Source: Antonospora locustae
Taxonomy: Eukaryota > Microsporidia
Assembly (NCBI GenBank): GCA_007674295.1
Contig: CM017462.1
Coordinates: 42,190-106,189 of the forward strand
Direction of reading: 5' to 3'
DNA length: 64,000 nt
Position 1 is the first letter of the stretch, and each line of letters starts with the position of its first letter. Under the pieces are notes generated by a model. It was not told where the DNA came from. It made no database searches and was given only the letters and a program-made list of their open reading frames with translations. Made by a program: the position numbers and the translations under genes. Positions 46,215 through 55,796 of the stretch are shown here, one piece after another.

Positions 46215-49214
46215 ATGATTCTGAAATATTTTGGCAAGAATCTGTTTATAGACGGAAGATTACTTGTCTTCCATGAAAACGTAAGAATGGCCGCAGCGTA
46301 TAAGGATTACGTGGTTGTGCTAGCAGGGCGTCTATTTTTCCACGACTTCGTCTCTTTTTCAGTGTCTGTCTGTGCACCATGCTTCTTAGATGATAAAGTC
46401 TACTTTCAAGACGGCGGAATATACTCATTTGCTGGGCCTTATGACAGGCCGGCGCTTGAGCTTGTGGCTTCGGGTATCCTGGTTGGAGTGAAATGGGGGT
46501 ACGCGCTTCTTCGGCGCAAGAACAACGTGTTCGCACTAAGAAAAGGACAAGAGGAAACTCTAGTCGACCTAAGCAGAGGCCTGAGAGACTGTCGTCTTAG
46601 AAAATATATGCGTATTGGTGACTTAAATAGCGCAGAAATGGATGAGCGCTGTACAAATTGTAGTATCGCAGACACACTGTGCACGCACAACACACAGATA
46701 CATGTCGTGTGCATCGCCGAGTATATTCTGTTCTACAGAGAAAAAGACGTTCTTTTTCTGGATAGGAAGTTGAAAATTAAGGTTTACAGCTTTACAGAAA
46801 GTGTGTACTTCACAGGTCTGGTTAAAATTGAAAGAAGACTTCATCTTGCTGTAAACGACAGGGTTTTTACGGGTGCAGATGCAGACAAGAGATATCGAAT
46901 TGTGGGAAAGCCTGCAGTGGACCAGAACTACTACGAGATGCTACAAGATGACAATTGTTTACTTCAGAGCACAGATTCAGCACGTACTGTGAGCTTGCGC
47001 TTCAAGCCGGACGATAGAGACAAGATTCTAATGGATTGCACTTTCTCAGCAAGGAATATGAGTGGCGAAGAAGCTGCGAGGTTTTTTGTGAAGAGAGAGA
47101 GCTGGTTTGAAAGAGAGATGCTCAGAAGGTATTCGTTAGGATGCACAGAAAAAGAGGCGGTGGTCTTCTTTGAGACGGAAATGCTGAAGAGAAGATCACC
47201 GTCTTTATTTGCAAGGACAAATCTTGAGACAATCAGGCTGCTTTCGCCCGAGTACTACAACAAGTTCCAGGCATTTTTGAGAGTCGACGATGATGAGAAG
47301 TCCTCTCCAGAACATGTCTCAAAATATATGTATTCTGCTCCAGTGCAAATGGATGACCTAAAGGAGTATCTTCTGCAAGTACACAAAGGCAGGCAGGTTA
47401 ATTATGAAGATGTTGAGGGCGGTTCTGAGTCTGGACGCCTTATTTTGAGAAGAACATATAGTATCAAGAAAGAGTTCTTGACCTACCGCACGTTGATTCA
47501 GACGCCATGGGTGCTGCAGCACAACATTCCTGTGTGTGGAGATGACGTTCCTCTGTTCAAATTAGACGAGTCTGATATCGAAAATCGGAGAGAGAAGGCG
47601 TATGTCCTAAGAAAAGCGTCTTGGAGCAGCCTGCCTCTCCTAAAATTGTACTCAGCGGATGCATATTTGCCGGACCTGTGCCTAAAAATCAAGAAAGGCC
47701 GAGACGAGTTTTTTCAAGCACACCACAAGGACTGGGACAAGAACCCAAGGTTCAACTACGGTGTGTGCACAGTGCTCAGTAGAAATGTTCAAGAAGAGAT
47801 CTTGCTTTTTGAGGAGAGCAAGCCTAGCATTCTCACGGGGGTCTTTGCTGACAAACATGCAAGTGGAAAGACGTCTGAGCATGAGAGCAGCAAACAGGAA
47901 AACTCAGAGAGCAGAGATGTCGCTCTCCTGGCAAAGGAATACGAGCTGGCTGGACATGTGTATGCACTGGGCCTTCTGGGGATGATCAGGCGCCCTCTTC
48001 CTGCTGTCACCGAGTTTATCGACTTCGTCTCGCAAATAAGCCTCTCACACAACGTACGCACAGACTATTCTCTGCTTCCTCTTCCAGAGACGCTTCTCAA
48101 GAGAACCGCAAATGTCATAAGCCTTGGTTTCAGCTTTCGAGGAACGAGAAACCAGCATGTTGCGAGCATTCTGAGAGCGGAGTCTTCTCGGTTTGGGCTT
48201 CTCAATGGCAAGGGCTGGATTGACGAATATTATAGACTCAGTGCAGGGTTTTCTCTATATCTGGTGGGACATAGGTGGGCATCCATCGACGACCGGCTTG
48301 TGGAGGTGATATACAACGGACTCACCTTCTTCAACACGAAGAACCGCTTTGTTCTGAAGAGACTGAGGAGAGGCAAGTACGACAGAATGGAGGAGATATT
48401 CTACTCCAGCTTTTTTAGCAGGGGAGTGATGGGTGAGTACATAGATGTGACGGAATTTGAGAAAAACATGACGCTTTCAGAGATATACAGAAAGGCAGGA
48501 GAGTACTTCTACATAGGTGTTTCATCTATTGTACACGAAGAAGACGCCGAAGCACGCGCTACGTCGAGAAGTAGTAGAAGCAGTGAGTTCCCGGACGCAC
48601 GAGGCCGCAAGATGGTTGAGCTGTGCCTCGTAGCAGAGGATGCGATGGAAGCAAATTCCGACTACAAGTTTCTGTTCGATATTCTGCTTGTATCCACAGC
48701 TCTGCTATTTAACGGCACTTCCAACACGGATGTTCTGAGAATAGCCAGGAGACAGCTTCTGAAAGTCAGTAAGCTTGGAAATTTGCAGAAGATAGTCGAC
48801 TTTGTGGAGGGAAGATACGAGACACAATATGGGCTAAGATATGGGGACTACATAAGATATAAGATGTGCATAGGTCTTCTGTTCGTGAAGCTTCAGAAAA
48901 ACTCTCTTTTTGAGATTGTCAGCTCGTTCTACGTGAACTTTCCGCTGTCAGCAACGGACCAGCGGGCCTTTCAAATTTATAGACATCTTCTGGTGACCAA
49001 GGCAGAGAGAATTCAAAGAAAACACACATGCAACAACATTGGACTGGACATCGAGAGTTCTACCGCATGTACTGGTGAGATGTGCAAGAAGGACAGAATG
49101 ATATACTTTGATGCGTTATGCAGACACATGGAGAACGGAGGCACGGCAGAAAACATTGGTTTTGATGCGTTTGGGCTTGAAAGAGAGCTGTACGATAGCG
49201 TCGTGGGGCGTTGA
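46215..49214 (+). CDS. APC1: Anaphase-promoting complex subunit 1 (Apc1)
   Basis: A 999-aa protein. The N-terminal half has beta-propeller-like strands (IAEYILFYREKDVLFLDRK). The C-terminal half has proteasome/cyclosome repeats with small-residue GLG/AG patterns, such as GHVYALGLLGMIRRPL, ISLGFSFRGTRNQHVASIL, YYRLSAGFSLYLVGHRW and STALLFNGTSNTDVLRIARR. This order is the Apc1 plan. Apc1 is the scaffold of the ubiquitin ligase that triggers sister separation and mitotic exit. It is much shorter than yeast or human Apc1. The ATG at 46,215 follows ACCC directly, so I prefer it to the ATG at 46,200. Confidence 0.78.
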   Translation: MILKYFGKNLFIDGRLLVFHENVRMAAAYKDYVVVLAGRLFFHDFVSFSVSVCAPCFLDDKVYFQDGGIYSFAGPYDRPALELVASGILVGVKWGYALLRRKNNVFALRKGQEETLVDLSRGLRDCRLRKYMRIGDLNSAEMDERCTNCSIADTLCTHNTQIHVVCIAEYILFYREKDVLFLDRKLKIKVYSFTESVYFTGLVKIERRLHLAVNDRVFTGADADKRYRIVGKPAVDQNYYEMLQDDNCLLQSTDSARTVSLRFKPDDRDKILMDCTFSARNMSGEEAARFFVKRESWFEREMLRRYSLGCTEKEAVVFFETEMLKRRSPSLFARTNLETIRLLSPEYYNKFQAFLRVDDDEKSSPEHVSKYMYSAPVQMDDLKEYLLQVHKGRQVNYEDVEGGSESGRLILRRTYSIKKEFLTYRTLIQTPWVLQHNIPVCGDDVPLFKLDESDIENRREKAYVLRKASWSSLPLLKLYSADAYLPDLCLKIKKGRDEFFQAHHKDWDKNPRFNYGVCTVLSRNVQEEILLFEESKPSILTGVFADKHASGKTSEHESSKQENSESRDVALLAKEYELAGHVYALGLLGMIRRPLPAVTEFIDFVSQISLSHNVRTDYSLLPLPETLLKRTANVISLGFSFRGTRNQHVASILRAESSRFGLLNGKGWIDEYYRLSAGFSLYLVGHRWASIDDRLVEVIYNGLTFFNTKNRFVLKRLRRGKYDRMEEIFYSSFFSRGVMGEYIDVTEFEKNMTLSEIYRKAGEYFYIGVSSIVHEEDAEARATSRSSRSSEFPDARGRKMVELCLVAEDAMEANSDYKFLFDILLVSTALLFNGTSNTDVLRIARRQLLKVSKLGNLQKIVDFVEGRYETQYGLRYGDYIRYKMCIGLLFVKLQKNSLFEIVSSFYVNFPLSATDQRAFQIYRHLLVTKAERIQRKHTCNNIGLDIESSTACTGEMCKKDRMIYFDALCRHMENGGTAENIGFDAFGLERELYDSVVGR

Positions 49215-49242
49215 CTGTGCCTTCTATGCGGCCTGTACTTGC

Positions 49243-49258
49243 AAAAAATTTTAGCCCC
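49243..49258 (+). promoter_or_regulatory. AAATTTT plus CCCC start signal of uL24
   Basis: AAAAAATTTTAGCCCC ends two bases before the uL24 ATG. It is the same two-part arrangement as for uL18. Confidence 0.7.
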
Positions 49259-49260
49259 AA

Positions 49261-49683
49261 ATGAAGTTCAACAAAGAAAAAACGGCATCGCGCCGCAAAA
49301 ACAGAAAGGCGCACTTCACAGCAAATTCCACCGAGCGCAGAATCAGAATGTCGTCTCCGCTATCGAAGGAACTGCGCGAGAAGTATGGATTTCGTTCGTT
49401 TCCAATTCGAAGAAACGACAAGGTTGTTGTGATGAAGGGAAGGTTCAAGGGAAATACGGGCACGGTTGTCGAAGTGAGAAGAAAGATGTACAAAGTGTAT
49501 GTAGATTCATGCGAGGCCAGCAAGATGAACGGGCGGAAGGTCAGAGTCGGAATAGATGCGTCCAACCTCAAGATAATTGAGCTGTATCAGGGAGATGGCC
49601 GAGACAAGATACTAGAGAGAAAGATGAACAATCGGAGAATGCAGATGGAGAGGGCTGCAAAGATCAAAATGGAACAAAAGTAG
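49261..49683 (+). CDS. RPL26: 60S ribosomal protein uL24 (L26)
   Basis: A 140-aa protein matching L26: SRRKNRKAHFTANSTERRIR near 10-29, MSSPLSKELREKYGFRSFPI near 30-49, then the KOW motif region NDKVVVMKGRFKGNTGTVVE (52-71) and the RKVRVGIDASNLKI strand. It binds 23S/28S-type rRNA near the exit tunnel and is an early assembly protein. Length is normal. It starts 46 bases after the APC1 stop. Confidence 0.96.
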   Translation: MKFNKEKTASRRKNRKAHFTANSTERRIRMSSPLSKELREKYGFRSFPIRRNDKVVVMKGRFKGNTGTVVEVRRKMYKVYVDSCEASKMNGRKVRVGIDASNLKIIELYQGDGRDKILERKMNNRRMQMERAAKIKMEQK

Positions 49684-49847
49684 GCACCATTGGCGTGGCA
49701 TGCCTGCGATAAAAGCTTACTTTGGCGACCCAGTGATTAGCACTTGAATCAGTGTGTTATCGAGCATTATCACCTTGAATTTATTCTGGGCACCTGCTAG
49801 GCATTGACAAAGGTGCGGAGATTATTGATATCTGCTTCACTAAACAC

Positions 49848-51629
49848 TCATAATGTGCTCTTGTTTTTCTTGCCATCGGGATTTGTCTCTAGCTTTGTCT
49901 TTATTCGTGTTGTGTAGTGCAGTACACTCGCACCTATCAATGAGTAGAGCAGAGAGTACCCTAGAATCACAAATACACATGACGTCACGCCTATTCCATA
50001 TGCACCGTAGAAGCCGATGACATCCTCACCACTTTGCATTGCACCAGCACCACCCCCTGCGCCGCTTCCAGTAAACATCTGATTCGCCAGAATGACTTGC
50101 ATGGATGCCTTGAACCCATAACTCACAGGGCTCAGCCATGTTATCCACCTGAGCCAGGGTCTGATTTGGTCCGTGTTGACGAACAGACCCCCGTAAATCA
50201 TGAATATGATCAGAACCATCGGACCCAGCACCTGTGCTATGTGCTGTGAGGGGGAGATTGTGCTTATCATGAAGGCGATGCACAGAGATGCAATCAGCAC
50301 AACCATCTGTACAAGCAGGTATATAAAGAACCTGCCCACGTTCTTGTTCAGGTTGACTATCCAGTAGATGGCGGATATGTACACAATGTTGAGAACTATT
50401 GTTTGGGGAATCTCGGAGAGTAGCTTCGCGTAGAAGGCGCTGAACCCGTCGTAGCACCCGCTTTTTCTTTCTCTGTTGATGATTCTTTTCTCCATCGGAA
50501 ACACGTTGAATATGGGGCCTGCTATTCCAAACATGGAGTTTATGAGTACGAAGTAGATCACGCCGACACGGGACACAATGTCCTTCTGCGTAAACCCAAG
50601 CTGCAGGTACGTGAGTCCAACAATCAGTGTGAATGCGATCTTCTGCAGGATCTGGATCTTTATGTAGCTTGTGTTTCTTAGGTAGCTCGCGGTGTTTCTG
50701 TAGTAGAGTGACATGAAAGCATACTGGTTGATAGTACTCTTTCTGACTTGTAGATCATCATGTAAATTCACAGAGTACTCGATGTTTTTAGCGGCGAATG
50801 CCTCGCGAAGTTTATTTATGTTCCTGCGAGACTCGTTTTTCAATTTATCTGTAGTTGTGTTCAGGCTGATCGTGTCCAGGAAAAAGTCCGAAGGGTTGGT
50901 AAGCTCAGGGCACACGTATCCCTCGTTCTCAAAGAATGCCATGCAGTCCTCAAACTTTCCACTGAAGATCGTGAACCCCTGTGCCATCAGTATCATTGCA
51001 TCAAAATAGTGGAGCATTTTCGCAGACGGCTGGTGTATTGTTATCAGAATCGACTTGCCGAAGGAAACCAGCTTAGAAAGTGTTTCCAATATGTTGAGTG
51101 CGTTGAACGAGTCAAGCCCGCTGGTGGGCTCGTCCAGAAACAGCAGAGATGGGTTTCCAATGAGTTCGACACCGATGCTCACTCTCTTGCGCTCGCCTCC
51201 AGACAGAGAACCAAGCATCGTGTCGCGTACCATTGTCAGGTTCAGCACGTCCAGCAGCTCGTTGACCACCTCACTGTCATTGCTTCCTGTCCGCATCTTG
51301 ATGTAGAACAGAAAGGTTTCTGTGACTGTCTGAGTCTCGTATGCAAAGAATTCCTGCTCCACGTATCCAGAAATATACGGCCATGTATTGATGTCGCGCC
51401 TCCTGCCGTTTACAAGTATTTCTCCGTTCAGAGACAGGTCGTCATCAAGTCTGCCAGCTATGCTGTTCAGAAGACTCGTCTTGCCAGCACCGCTTGTGCC
51501 TATTAGTGCAACCATTTGTCTTCTTCCCAGCTTTCCGCTGACGTTTTCGAATATAACCCGGGTTTTGCTTCGCAATGTTAGATTACGGTACACAACCTCG
51601 CAATCCTGCGACCTCAGCTGCAGCACCAT
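49848..51629 (-). CDS. ABCG-type half transporter
   Basis: A 593-aa ATP-binding cassette protein with the nucleotide-binding domain first, the order of the ABCG (White/BCRP) subfamily. Walker A is GTSGAGKT (44-51), the signature is LSGGERKR (142-149) and Walker B with the D-loop is LLFLDEPTSGLD (162-173). About six membrane segments follow from residue 320 to the end, including IVLNIVYISAIYWIV, LVQMVVLIASLCIAFM and VLGPMVLIIFMIYGGLFV. As a half transporter it must dimerize. It may move lipids or other hydrophobic compounds; the substrate cannot be read from sequence. The C-terminal loop has a short Gly/Ala run (GAGGGAGA). CCC lies just upstream of the ATG. Confidence 0.93.
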   Translation of the reverse strand: MVLQLRSQDCEVVYRNLTLRSKTRVIFENVSGKLGRRQMVALIGTSGAGKTSLLNSIAGRLDDDLSLNGEILVNGRRRDINTWPYISGYVEQEFFAYETQTVTETFLFYIKMRTGSNDSEVVNELLDVLNLTMVRDTMLGSLSGGERKRVSIGVELIGNPSLLFLDEPTSGLDSFNALNILETLSKLVSFGKSILITIHQPSAKMLHYFDAMILMAQGFTIFSGKFEDCMAFFENEGYVCPELTNPSDFFLDTISLNTTTDKLKNESRRNINKLREAFAAKNIEYSVNLHDDLQVRKSTINQYAFMSLYYRNTASYLRNTSYIKIQILQKIAFTLIVGLTYLQLGFTQKDIVSRVGVIYFVLINSMFGIAGPIFNVFPMEKRIINRERKSGCYDGFSAFYAKLLSEIPQTIVLNIVYISAIYWIVNLNKNVGRFFIYLLVQMVVLIASLCIAFMISTISPSQHIAQVLGPMVLIIFMIYGGLFVNTDQIRPWLRWITWLSPVSYGFKASMQVILANQMFTGSGAGGGAGAMQSGEDVIGFYGAYGIGVTSCVFVILGYSLLYSLIGASVLHYTTRIKTKLETNPDGKKNKSTL

Positions 51630-51893
51630 AGGGAAGGGAGGTTATTTTTTTGTGTCCTTGGTATGCAAGGGTTTGTGAAAATGATCCTTCCTTCTCGTCA
51701 GGTTTGATACTTTGTTTTATTGCGCAGTCAGTCTACACGTATGCGCTTGCTTAACGCGCCCTCTCGGAGCATTATTGCAACAACAATCGTAAGACTGGGC
51801 CAAGTATATTGAATCTATTGTTTTATTGTGTTCGTGCCTCTGGGCCTGTGAGAGAACAGGAAGCATCAAAGCACGGACACGAAGAGACCGGGC

Positions 51894-52211
51894 TCAAAAT
51901 GACCCGATGTCCCAAAAGCCAGGTGGTGACGGAGGCCTTGAGAAAGTGGACCTGTGTCTGGACACCTTTCCCATTCGATCTCTTCCTATCTCCTCATAAT
52001 ACTTCTCGCAGCAGACACAGATTTCGGCGCGCAGCTTCTCTCTTTCCTTACCCCGCACTGTCTCTATGTACATGAAGCTTGGTTCAGAAGATATCTTGTC
52101 TCTATCTTCTGCACCCTTTTCGTTGCACCTTTTTTCTGTATCCATGGCATAAAATGCCCTTTCGCAGATACGCAAAAGATTTCGCGCGCACAGCGTTGTT
52201 TCATCTTGCAT
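51894..52211 (-). CDS. SAE2: Sae2/Ctp1/CtIP-type DNA end-resection activator, minimal form
   Basis: A 105-aa protein whose second half carries the Sae2/Ctp1/CtIP C-terminal signature: EREKLRAEICVCCEKYYEE (56-74) with the zinc-knuckle-like CVCC (65-68), then VSRHRSTF (83-90) and RPPSPPGFWD (92-101). In known members this end activates the Mre11-Rad50 nuclease at double-strand breaks and binds DNA through the RHR motif, with phosphorylation nearby. The long N-terminal tetramerization and linker regions of yeast and human proteins (about 345 and 897 aa) are almost absent; only about 55 residues precede the core. No CCC directly precedes the ATG. It is divergent from the CstF-64-like gene with 36 bases between. 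Confidence 0.72.
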   Translation of the reverse strand: MQDETTLCARNLLRICERAFYAMDTEKRCNEKGAEDRDKISSEPSFMYIETVRGKEREKLRAEICVCCEKYYEEIGRDRMGKVSRHRSTFSRPPSPPGFWDIGSF

Positions 52212-52247
52212 GCACCAGAAAGGAAATGCGCTTTGAAATGTTGACCC

Positions 52248-52892
52248 ATGGCAAGAGGCTGCACTGTTTTTGTGGGAAACATTGACTTTGAGGTGCCGGA
52301 GGAAAAGATCGTCGAGGAGCTCAGTGCAGTGGGAAAGGTAGTCTCTTTTCGAATGATGTATGACCGTGCAACAGGAAAGTCAAAAGGCTATGGTTTTGCA
52401 GAGTACGAGTCTCCTTTAATTGCGGAGACTGCTGTGCAGACACTTAGAATATCATTCAACGGGAGACTGGTTAAGATAAACTATGCAGAAAGCGATCTCC
52501 CACAGAAGCAGAAGGCCGTAGACACACACGAAATGGTTGATGTCGAAGAAATATCTAGAGTTGTCAAAAGCATGGACAGAGAAAATCTGAAGAAAGTACT
52601 TGTTTTTCTGAAGCGCATGGCAATAGACCAGCCAACAAAACTGAAGGCAATGTTTGACGAGAACAAAGGTCTGGTTATTGCTGTGTTTGAGGCTCTGCTG
52701 CAGCTGAAGATTATCGAGTCAAGTGCTCTTGACAGCATCGTAAAAAGCTCACTAAAAGTCGAAGAGAACAAAAGTGCTCTGCTTCGGAGGCTGTGTCAGA
52801 TGAGCGACGAAGATCTGATGATGTATCCCGAGGACGTCAGAAGCAGAATCAACAAGGTTAGAGGAAGTCTACAAAAGAAGGGAGGCGTGTAG
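52248..52892 (+). CDS. RNA15: Cleavage stimulation factor 64-kDa subunit / Rna15 homologue
   Basis: A 214-aa protein with all three parts of CstF-64. The RNA-recognition motif is at 5-82, with RNP2 TVFVGN (6-11) and RNP1 KGYGFAEY (46-53). The hinge (about 100-160), which binds CstF-77/Rna14, contains LKKVLVFLKRMAIDQPTKLK. The C-terminal three-helix domain (about 175-208) reads LCQMSDEDLMMYPEDVRSRI. It binds U- or GU-rich sequence in pre-mRNA to direct 3' cleavage and polyadenylation. The long proline/glutamine-rich linker of other members is missing. CCC directly precedes the ATG. Confidence 0.88.
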   Translation: MARGCTVFVGNIDFEVPEEKIVEELSAVGKVVSFRMMYDRATGKSKGYGFAEYESPLIAETAVQTLRISFNGRLVKINYAESDLPQKQKAVDTHEMVDVEEISRVVKSMDRENLKKVLVFLKRMAIDQPTKLKAMFDENKGLVIAVFEALLQLKIIESSALDSIVKSSLKVEENKSALLRRLCQMSDEDLMMYPEDVRSRINKVRGSLQKKGGV

Positions 52893-52910
52893 AAGCGGGC
52901 GGCCCTTCTG

Positions 52911-53579
52911 TCAGGGTCTCTTTCTCCTTACCAAAAGACATGGCCCGTCTTCCACGACAGAGAATCCTTTGGACTCAAAATAACTCTTTGCAGCTGGCTG
53001 CATTCTGCGGCTGTTTCCTGCTCTGCCCGTCACAACAGTGAACGATGGGGGGGCGACCTGCAGATAATCCTCAAGAAATGCAATTCCCTCGCTCACAAAT
53101 AAATTATGCAGATCAATTGTCCCTGGTTTGTTTTCGTTGAGCATCCTTTGTAGAATCACAAGAGACGCGTATCTGTTTATTTTTCTTGCCTCCTCCACGC
53201 AGCCGTCTGCCTCCATCAAATAGTAATCGGCGGTGTCTCGCGTCATTCTGTTGCGGCACTCATGTGCCTTTCTGTAGAGACTCGCAGCCTCCCTGCGCAG
53301 TGAAGATGTGTCCACCCTTGTATCCACTGCCCTGGACTCGAATATCTCCGGAAAGTTGAACTCTTTGGGCTGTGCCTTTTGCATCTGTGTGAAAGAATGC
53401 GGTATGCCCAGATTCAGCAAGCACTCTGATAGCGACATCTGTATAGGTGGTCTTTTCTCCAAAATCTCGTTGACTATGTGATCGATGGAACGTCCCGACT
53501 CAACATATGCGTTGACAAAAGTATCATCCAGCTCTGGAAACATCTCCCTCAACAAGGCCCGTGTTTCCTTTGGTTCCAT
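52911..53579 (-). CDS. CUE2: CUE-DUF1771-Smr protein, Cue2-like
   Basis: A 222-aa protein with a CUE-like ubiquitin-binding region (about 1-43, LLREMFPELDDTFVNAYVES), a DUF1771 helix pair (about 95-134, REAASLYRKAHECRNRMTRD) and an Smr domain (about 152-222). The Smr domain shows the catalytic-type DLH (156-158) and the loop TGRAGNSRR (184-192). This order matches yeast Cue2 and its animal homologues, endonucleases that cut mRNA on stalled, collided ribosomes in no-go decay. The frame continues to 53,888, which would overlap TRM4 by over 200 bases. The ATG at 53,579 starts the CUE domain and avoids this. Confidence 0.82.
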   Translation of the reverse strand: MEPKETRALLREMFPELDDTFVNAYVESGRSIDHIVNEILEKRPPIQMSLSECLLNLGIPHSFTQMQKAQPKEFNFPEIFESRAVDTRVDTSSLRREAASLYRKAHECRNRMTRDTADYYLMEADGCVEEARKINRYASLVILQRMLNENKPGTIDLHNLFVSEGIAFLEDYLQVAPPSFTVVTGRAGNSRRMQPAAKSYFESKGFSVVEDGPCLLVRRKRP

Positions 53580-53674
53580 GGTCCTGAGCTGTCTGGGGAT
53601 GTATGGGGCTGAAAATATCCGCATGCAATCGCAATGCGAAACCCTACACAACGCAATGTCAGCTCGTGCAGCCA

Positions 53675-55333
53675 CTAACTCCAGTCCAAAGCTTTCTTCA
53701 ACGCTCTCTTCACCTGCTTTTTTATAAGAAGCACACCCCGCTTGTTGTTTGCAAATCCAGGACAAGCAAAGCTTCTGTGCACAAAAATAACACATCCACC
53801 TACGTCTTTTTGCAGTTGCCAAAATCCATCCATCATATGCTGAAACTCTTCCTTGCTCACATGCACTACTCGTTGCACGCTTCTCCACACAATCTGCGCA
53901 TACTCAAAGGAAATCTTGTAGCTGCAAGCCTTTTCAGAAGAAAAGTTGCTTTGCTCAAATGCCTTTACGCCTGCACTAAGAACCTTCAGCCGGGGACTTG
54001 CAGAGACCAAAAATGCCAGCGGGCTCACACAGCGAACGATCCTCGATCGCGTAACAAGCAAGTCGCTCGTATCGAGGCCGTAGTACTTTCTGATGAGCTT
54101 ATCAAGCGTGTTTTCTATCGGAAAAAACTTGACACTTCTGTGACTAGGCTTGTAGCACGGCTCCGATGCAACACAACTTTCGCTCCTTGAATTTGATGCG
54201 TTTTTGCATTCTCTACTCAACAACACAGACCTAAGCCTTTCTGCACTTTCTAGAACATCCGCCTCGCACATTTGTGGTATTACTCCGCACCTTTCTTCCT
54301 CCACCACTCTCCTTCGAAGAACAGTTATAAAAAAACCCCCTGTGTCCTGATCGTGCGGCATAACCCTCAAGCAGTGCTTTAGGGCCTTGCAGTCCTGCGG
54401 AAAAAGATCTGCTGTGTGCTCTGTCCTCTCTACAAACGGGTTCCAGTGTGTCAGTCCTTCTCTAAATACAACTCTGCGGTTGCAAAATGCAGTTACCGAC
54501 TCATCATCCGTAATTCTGTACATGTTTTCAGGAAGAACACTTGGCCCTGATCTGTTCTCATTTGGACTCATGCACTTGTTGCTCCAACTTCTTACTTCTA
54601 TGTTAAATATGCGAGAGCAGTCCACAATCTCAAAGGAGTTCTCTGCACAGAACTTTTGAACAACAGCTTCGTTTTCTATGGGGCTGAGGCTGCATGTCGA
54701 GTACACGATAAGCCCGTCTGCCTTCAAAAGCTGACCTGCGCGCTGCAGAATTTCATACTGCAAGCTAAAAAGCATGGTGTTTACGTGCCAGTTGTCAAGA
54801 GCCTTTCTGTTTTTTCGAATTGTTCCGTCACTGGAGCATGGAACGTCGCACAGAATTCGATCGAAGTAGAGCGGAAAACCCAGAGAATCGAAAGACGTGT
54901 GCGCCAACCTTATCATCGGAAACAATCTTGCGTCATGACCAGTTACCACAACACCCGTTGACGGTGTCTTTTTGAGGTTGCTTATCAGCACGCTGCACCG
55001 CGACGCACTTGAATCGTTGGCAACCAATAGACGCACTTGAGACGCCATTTGCGTCGTCTTTGACCCAGGCGCTGCACACATGTCAAGGACAAGATGCGCA
55101 GGACTAAGCTGCAGAAAGCTGCACGGGAGTGCAGACACCACCTCCTGTGCGTACACAAGACCAGCATCCAGAAGAAGCGGAAGGTTGTCTGTGTTTATCT
55201 CCCCACAGAATCCCATGCTTCTGAATGTTCTTGGAAGAGGCCGCTCTAGAGACTCAACGAAGTTCTGGTAGTCCTGCTCCGACATTTTGAAGTTAGCCCG
55301 ATAAAACTTCTTGAAGCCCTCTTTGCCATGCAT
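53675..55333 (-). CDS. TRM4: tRNA (cytosine-5) methyltransferase Trm4 (Ncl1/NSUN2 type)
   Basis: A 552-aa RNA 5-methylcytosine methyltransferase. The SAM-binding motif is LDMCAAPGSKT (83-93). Motif IV, DVPCSSDGTIRKN, holds the release cysteine (166), and motif VI, YSTCSLSPIENEAVV, holds the catalytic cysteine (214). The N-terminal segment FKKFYRANF and the insert pattern DNWHVNTMLFSLQYEILQR are typical of Trm4/NSUN2. The enzyme methylates C residues in tRNA in the nucleus. Length is somewhat below yeast Trm4 (684). The C-terminal 150 residues are poorly conserved. ACCC lies 5 bases before the ATG. Confidence 0.92.
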   Translation of the reverse strand: MHGKEGFKKFYRANFKMSEQDYQNFVESLERPLPRTFRSMGFCGEINTDNLPLLLDAGLVYAQEVVSALPCSFLQLSPAHLVLDMCAAPGSKTTQMASQVRLLVANDSSASRCSVLISNLKKTPSTGVVVTGHDARLFPMIRLAHTSFDSLGFPLYFDRILCDVPCSSDGTIRKNRKALDNWHVNTMLFSLQYEILQRAGQLLKADGLIVYSTCSLSPIENEAVVQKFCAENSFEIVDCSRIFNIEVRSWSNKCMSPNENRSGPSVLPENMYRITDDESVTAFCNRRVVFREGLTHWNPFVERTEHTADLFPQDCKALKHCLRVMPHDQDTGGFFITVLRRRVVEEERCGVIPQMCEADVLESAERLRSVLLSRECKNASNSRSESCVASEPCYKPSHRSVKFFPIENTLDKLIRKYYGLDTSDLLVTRSRIVRCVSPLAFLVSASPRLKVLSAGVKAFEQSNFSSEKACSYKISFEYAQIVWRSVQRVVHVSKEEFQHMMDGFWQLQKDVGGCVIFVHRSFACPGFANNKRGVLLIKKQVKRALKKALDWS

Positions 55334-55796
55334 ATCAGGGTATGAAGATCTAGAGGTTCAGACTAGCCTCTTTTTATTTATCAATACCAAGACAACCTGT
55401 GGCAAAATTGGACAAGAAGATGATGTGTTCTCTAGAGCGGCCGTTTCCCAGACTAGTTTTCATTTGATATCGCAAACAAATGAATAGGGCACTTATCTTT
55501 ACTCAAAATATACCCTACGAACTTGCACTACGTTTCTGACCATATGCAGTTCTTTTCGTGCCTGTCTTATGCACGCAACTTCTCCTATTTTGTAAGGGGA
55601 TCTAACATGCACCGTGCTGTGCACCTGAATTGGATACCTTAGTTAAGGGTCTTAAAGCAGAACATGCATAAACACCGTCGGTTGTTATCTTTCTAACTCA
55701 AATGCCAGTCGTCATTTCATGAATCACTAAACTCGAAACAAAAGCTGCGTATGACAAAAGAGTACTTTAAGACATTCTTGTTCGAACATACACAAG
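55334..55796. other. Intergenic stretch
   Basis: About 460 bases between TRM4 (start) and the 3' end of the secreted orphan. I see no frame with a CCC signal and no RNA gene. It marks the change from the compact block to the looser accessory region. Confidence 0.5.
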
